From Climacium dendroides (lineage: Eukaryota > Streptophyta > Bryopsida > Hypnales > Climaciaceae), in the NCBI GenBank assembly GCA_950106755.1, contig OX467082.1:23312001-23376000 (forward strand): a stretch of DNA of 64,000 nt, read 5' to 3'. Of the stretch, positions 59,263 to 64,000 are shown one piece after another. The notes under the pieces were generated by a model. That model worked only from the letters and a program-made list of their open reading frames with translations, had not been told where the DNA came from and searched no databases. Numbering within the stretch: the first letter of the stretch is position 1; the number at the start of each line of letters is the position of its first letter. Made by a program: the position numbers and the translations under genes.

Positions 59263-59950
59263 ACGTGTGCAATATGGCGAAGATCCTCCATGACGATTCC
59301 ATTATCGAGGACGGCGAAGGCAACCGCCTCGAACAAGCCACCGTTCGCACCAACTACGCAATGGTGTCCGACGAGTGCAGCCCGCACTACTTTTTCCACG
59401 TCAAGCACGTGAGCGCCTTCATTGAAGACACCGAGTTCACCCTCAAATTCTCCCAACTGGAGTCCTGGGTGTCCGATGTGAAACGCATCGTGAAATCTGA
59501 GCTTGCCAACATCGAATCCCGCATCCGCGCAAACAATGGCAACAAGGTCGTGACGCGGTGCATGCCGCCAGGCTACTTCTGGCTCCGCTTCGGCAAGGGC
59601 AACAAAAACCTCCTCTCCACAGCGACAGGCGAGGAACATTGCATCTCCGATATGTATCTTCTGACCGTACAGACTTCTGCACACAACAATCAAAGAACCA
59701 ATTAAGCATTTCCAAAAGTAGCAAAAATGGTATTATTGATAACTTTTAAAAGCAGATGAGCTTGTGCAAGTACAATGCTCACCTGCCTTGCGTCTTCAGG
59801 CACCCCAAGTGCCATGTGCGAGAAATTTCCTAACTGTAAACATTGAGCAAATTCTAGAATTGCAGCAACGTCATGACCCCGAAATTATTCTCAAACTAGA
59901 GCTTCTCACCCGTGACTGTCCTTCAAAGGCATGCCCTACATACTCGCACT
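59263..59950 (+). pseudogene. Sugar-1,4-lactone oxidase-like C-terminal fragment
   Basis: After an acceptor (TTTTCAG) the frame reads MAKILHDDSIIEDGEGNRLE, then HVSAFIEDTEFTLKFSQLES and CMPPGYFWLRFGKGNKNLLS. A second piece at 59,795-59,950 gives FRHPKCHVRE in one frame and TVNIEQILELQQRHDPE in another, a frameshift near 59,830. This order, ending with a 'HPK..VR.NF...NI.Q.LELQ..HDP' block, fits the C-terminal part of FAD-linked gulono-/arabinono-1,4-lactone oxidases, which make ascorbate-type products. The FAD-binding N-terminal half is missing and the middle is lost, so it cannot be functional. The family assignment is from memory of the motif pattern. Confidence 0.5.
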
Positions 59951-60896
59951 AACCGATCAACCATAATCGTACTATGGCACACTGCAGTTATACGAGACAT
60001 TAGAAATCATGGGCCCAAAAAGGCTTAAATTGCTTTTAACACTCATCATTTTCATTGGACAGCGTAGCTTTCCACATTTTCGAATCTTTACTCGTCTCTC
60101 TCGGGGATACAGGGATAATAATATACAGAAATTTAAACTGTCGGACGAGGTTAAACTCTCGCCAAAGTTGTCTATTTGATGTACCATGAGCAAATCATGC
60201 CAAAACTTAGCATCGGGCTCACTCGTATTTCTAAGCTATTGTGACTCACAAATCCTAGGAAAAGGAGAACCCCAACAGCAGGGACACTATCGGTCATACT
60301 GCAAGGCGTAAATCAGGGCAGTTATGTTTTTCTGACTTTCAACATGCACTAGGAAGAGAGCAATATCACTAGAGGTCGTCTTCTTAAGACAGTTCACGGT
60401 AGTAGAGACCTATTTACCATACCGTGGAGGGTTGCAGGCTTGAAGTGCTTGTTTCAACGTACATTACAATGACGAACGCATGTGCTCAAACAGAGCTTTC
60501 TTGATTGTATGCCCTCCGCTTGTCCCTCATACCCCTCTAGAATTGCCACTGAACAAGCCGCGATTGTGTTTGGTAAGAAATTCAGGGTTGGGCCCTGGAT
60601 TACTTGGAGCCACCTCTGCTAACGCAATATCAAAATGACGAACCTCCACTTGGATAGCATTTAAATCCTCTTGTAGATAGATCCTTCGATCATCAGTACA
60701 CTTACGGCCGCAAGCACATCATAAGTTGCGTGAACCATGGGTATTTGCTAAACATAATTTAGTCTAAAACCATGAAAGTTAATAATATCATATCCATCAT
60801 GGTTGATTCCTGGTTGTTACACATAAAGAGCAAACATGAAACATATTGACCACAGAGAAGCATAAGTTACAGAAGAGAGTAGTAACCTCCAAAGCA
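59951..60896. other. No gene seen
   Basis: No convincing exon on either strand. It separates the oxidase-like fragment (plus) from the ATPase fragment (minus). Confidence 0.4.
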
Positions 60897-61905
60897 GCCA
60901 TAGAAGCTACGCGACAAACGGCACTGATATCAGCACCAGTGAAAGTAGGCGTACGAGCAGCCAGAGATGAAGATTTACAAGAGAAGAACATGGCGTATTT
61001 CGTAGTTGAATCTTAAAAATCTCCTCCCTAGAAGCTTCATCTGGCGGCCCTACATTCAACTGCCGATCAAAACGCCCTGGATCGAATAAGACAACCATTA
61101 GCAAACATAAAAACATTAGCAAACATACATAAGGTCATCCTACTCACAACAAATCCTAGCTATCTAATTAGAAGGAATGCATCGGCAAGGATAACTGGAA
61201 CCAGAATGACCCAGCCGAATGTGAAGGGCTTGAGCTCAACCCTCAAAATCCCTCTCTTGCCCACTATCACACAAATCCTCTAGGGCAATTCAAGTGCCTG
61301 CATGCCAGCCATTAAAGGTCCAATTCACAAATTCACCTTTGAATTTGAACCATTAAAAGACATGAGTGTACCTAGCCGGAGAAGAGCTGGATCAATTATG
61401 TCAGGTTGATTGGTAGCAGCTATAACAGACACTCCTGTACTTGGTTTTAATCCTAAAGTCACAACAACTCAGTCATTCATCTCTTCATATGTATGTGCAC
61501 AAAACTAATTTTAAAAGACTGGAAAGGATCCACCCTTCTTTCCGTTGCTATGCGAAGAAATTAGAGTTCTAAATATACACATACAGGTCATAGCAGATGC
61601 TTAGTGATGATATAAAAGAAAAAGTCCAGTAACTAAAACATCTGACCATAACGATCGTCATTTTGAATCCAATTATTGATCCATGGAATGTCAAGGTAAG
61701 AGGAAATACCATCCATTTCAGTAAGAAGCTGGCTCATCACACGGTCCCCCACAGAGAGACCACCAGTATCACCACTACTCCGTGCGACAGCCAGCGCATC
61801 AATTTCATCAAAGAAAACGATAGAGATTGCACTGCCTTCTCTGATTCTCCTACCCACTTGCTGAAAAGCTCTTCAAGTTCTTGTAAGCAGCGTCCCCCCA
61901 TTTCC
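60897..61905 (-). pseudogene. CIP111/AFG2-type AAA ATPase, fragment of the second ATPase domain
   Basis: The first piece (about 61,905-61,710) has [16 protein letters not shown], then, in another frame, [20 protein letters not shown] (Walker B) and [16 protein letters not shown]. About 30 bp that should lie between is deleted. Donor GATG|GTATTT joins in phase to 61,452-61,372 (LKPSTGVSVIAATNQPDIID then PALLR), which joins in phase to 61,076-60,897 ([20 protein letters not shown], then a one-base shift before [20 protein letters not shown]). The 'VGPPDE..RE.I.KI.LR..PCSS' pattern resembles Arabidopsis CIP111, the SPATA5/AFG2 relative. The usual LLRPGRFD reads LLRLGRFD. Only this domain is present, so it is a degraded fragment. 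Confidence 0.68.
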
Positions 61906-62459
61906 AAAATGCATATTTTTAGTTTGTGGATAATGTAGTTCATTTCCTTGTTTACATGCCAATGTTAAAGTGTAGAACATGAGCAATTTAAAATTGAGAC
62001 TTACATATTTTGTTGAAGAAAACTTAAATTGGAGAGCTGCTTGCTGACTTTACCAGGAACTTGTCTGACAACTTGCTCTCCAGAGAAATTCCAGGTCGAG
62101 CTATGCTTCATTTCTCAGCATCCTCGTAACAGTCTCAACCGTTATAGCACATTTTAGGATGACATCTTTCAAGATGCTGCTGGTGTGGAGATTATAGTAT
62201 GCTCATGTTACATTCTTGTGGTCACATTACAGCTTCGCAGGTAATAGTCTGCTTTGTGGGAGCTCCTTGTTGGGCTTGCCTGGGTGCGGAAAAGGTCCAT
62301 CCTCTTTCCTCTGAACATGTTTGCGTTTGCCTTGGGTTTAGAACAAGCACAATCTTCTGTGTAGTACTGTTTGACAGCCCAAGCAACAGATCGCTACAGC
62401 TCTGCCACTGCCTTTTGATGGGTCTGGGGACGATTCACATTTGTCGTAAAAGTGATGGT

Positions 62460-63855
62460 GCTAGCACCAATGCTCCTGTCACTGACACGTAGCTGTGTTC
62501 CAGCATATCTAGGAACGCCCGACCCATGGTGGCCCTAAATTCCCACAAATGGCCAAACATAGTATCGTCCCGAAGTACCTGGTCCAACTCACACTGAAGC
62601 CAAACACCAGATCAACCTTGTTACTAAGATTGTAATTGCAGATTGGACGACTAACAATTTGGAAGTCATACATGCTTCGTGCAGGTTTACATAAGGCATT
62701 TCAGAAAACGATATCAAGGTTCCAAGGAAGATATAGCACGATTAGTCTCACCTGCGGAAACATTGAGAATACCAGAATAAAGTATACTAAACCACCAATA
62801 ACGTCAGAACGCCAGTTTTTCTTCCGAAACTTCAAGATGTTTCCCCATGCAATCTGTAGAAAAGGTCACAAAATCCATTCATAAGTTCTTGGCTCTTGAC
62901 AGATTATATGATTGAACTTTATGTTTTGAATTTGCTGCTTTGGTGCACCATGTCGTGTATTGTGAAATATTGTTTATCTTCAAGATAGACACCGGAAAAA
63001 TTTGACGGAGTAAGGCTGACATACTTGTTCAGATTCTTTGAGGGAAGGGTATGCAAATTTTTTCTCATATACGCCATCCTGGAATTTATTGAAGCCTCCA
63101 AATACATGAACTGGAAAATGTGAATGTCACCATGAAGGGCTTGATCAAGGCCAAAGACCCACCAACCGTGTGGCAGCTGCAACGCAAAGTAGCTCTTCTG
63201 CTGAGGTAACAACCAACCTCCAAGCCAACTCCTATGACATATATACCTCAGAAATGTATGAAGCCCATCAAACCAATCTGTACCCAGTACAAGCGGTTTG
63301 ATGTTAACTGATACTATAATCCCCCGAGAACAAACTAGAATTTACAACCGCATTAACCACAAGGCACTTTACATGTTAACAAAGAATAGGAACTACACTC
63401 TGACATTGATTTAGGTGAAAGGTGAGTTGAACAGCTCACGAAGTTTACCTGTCATTACCGTGATTGCCAGGAATAGCAAAGCAGTGTGCCGTATGATACT
63501 CTTAGAAATGATACTCGTAGAGAATCCTCAGTTGAGACAATTAATTGTTTTGTTCTGAAGAACGTACTTGCATGGTCCTCATATCAAATCGACCTAAGAA
63601 GAGTGTCACTGATACGATAAGATCAAAGGCCATCTTAAACAGATCTGCAGATGTTCTGATCCCGAAAAACCACAACCCAAATTCACACATAAGTCCATCG
63701 ATTGTACAAAGATGTGGGCAAGCAAGAAGCAATTGGACAGGAAGAAGCCCACATACCCCGAGTACCAAGGAACCATATCCAGAAAGTGAGGTACAGTAAC
63801 AGTCATTTTCTGCGGTCCATTCTTGAGCTCCGGCTGAGGATGTGTCCAAGCCCAT
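62460..63855 (-). pseudogene. Plant membrane calcineurin-like metallophosphoesterase, internally deleted fragment
   Basis: The first exon-like piece, ending at 63,568 (donor CAA|GTACGT), encodes membrane segments (LLPVQLLLACPHLCTIDGLM...LIVSVTLFLGRFDMRTMQ). The next ends at 63,459 with HCFAIPGNH and splices in phase to 63,277 to give GNHDWFDGLHTFLRYICH, carrying the metal-binding GNHD. YFALQLPHGWWVFGLDQALH then GDIHIFQF follow. Exon 62,853-62,752 reads IAWGNILKFRKKNWRSDVIG then GLVYFILVFSMFPQ, joined in phase to 62,593 (CELDQVLRDDTMFGHLWEF...LEHSYVSVTGALVL). The stretch between the membrane part and GNHD, which should hold the first metal-binding motif, is missing: only ~70 bp of intron-like sequence is there. 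Downstream coding is lost too. It is therefore a fragment, though splice sites are well kept. Confidence 0.65.
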
Positions 63856-64000
63856 CTGTTCAGAGTCGTTTCATAAATGTGAGACGGAGGTTTTCCAAAA
63901 ACTGCAAAGATGGTTTACTAACACGCACTAAAAAATGATAAACGCTCTGAACGCTTGAAAGAAATCATAGCAAGACTAGGAAAAAAAGGCTAGATAGCAC

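Overview
This is nuclear DNA of a land plant. It carries spliced genes with GT..AG introns, CACTA (En/Spm-type) transposons whose ends read CACTAnAAGAAA, a short plant-type TTTAGGG tract, and fragments of typical plant genes: LRR receptor kinase exons, a CIP111/AFG2-type AAA ATPase and a membrane metallophosphoesterase. I cannot fix the lineage. I found no rRNA, tRNA or reverse transcriptase. Almost all of the window is mobile DNA, much of it decayed by nonsense mutations.

Layout. 0.56-4.3 kb: a small non-autonomous CACTA-like remnant. 5.8-7.2 kb (minus): a coiled-coil ORF of a mobile-element-like family; a relative lies at 47.9-49.8 kb (plus). 7.6-13.3 kb (minus): a multi-exon gene joining a ParB-like domain (DGNHR motif) to a degenerate DNA amino-methyltransferase. 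A 5.0-kb piece of this gene (8,527-13,515) recurs in inverted orientation at 42,230-47,217.

13,528-30,282: the main discovery candidate. It is a 16.8-kb element with 27-bp perfect terminal inverted repeats and an apparent 4-bp GTAT target duplication. On its left it encodes (minus) a ~940-residue protein with a DUF7869/RNase-H-like D..DN..GHTHxDxD signature, probably the transposase. On its right it encodes (plus) a ParB-like protein with an INGQHS motif and an acidic coiled-coil protein spliced to an NIF/FCP1-type HAD phosphatase domain. The two gene sets diverge from a central region bounded by two oppositely oriented arrays of a 21-bp palindrome (half-site TTATCGTCGA).

30.3-32.9 kb: gene-poor DNA with five copies of a 72-bp palindrome; two more copies lie in an intron of the ParB-methyltransferase gene, one per arm. 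32,936-42,229: a CACTA element with a TNP2 transposase (minus) and a divergent TnpA-like gene (plus), cut off exactly where the inverted-repeat arm begins. 50,203 onward: a second CACTA left end, a 1.3-kb array of TGCAACT motifs and an apparently open TnpA-like gene. 57.8-63.9 kb: truncated pieces of at least four unrelated host genes side by side.

How the parts may work together (inference): the DUF7869-type protein would act on the 27-bp ends, and a ParB-like protein is a candidate binder of the 21-bp palindromes, as bacterial ParB binds parS. Comparison of the two inverted-repeat arms shows CGA/TGA and CAG/TAG differences, consistent with C-to-T decay of methylated DNA.
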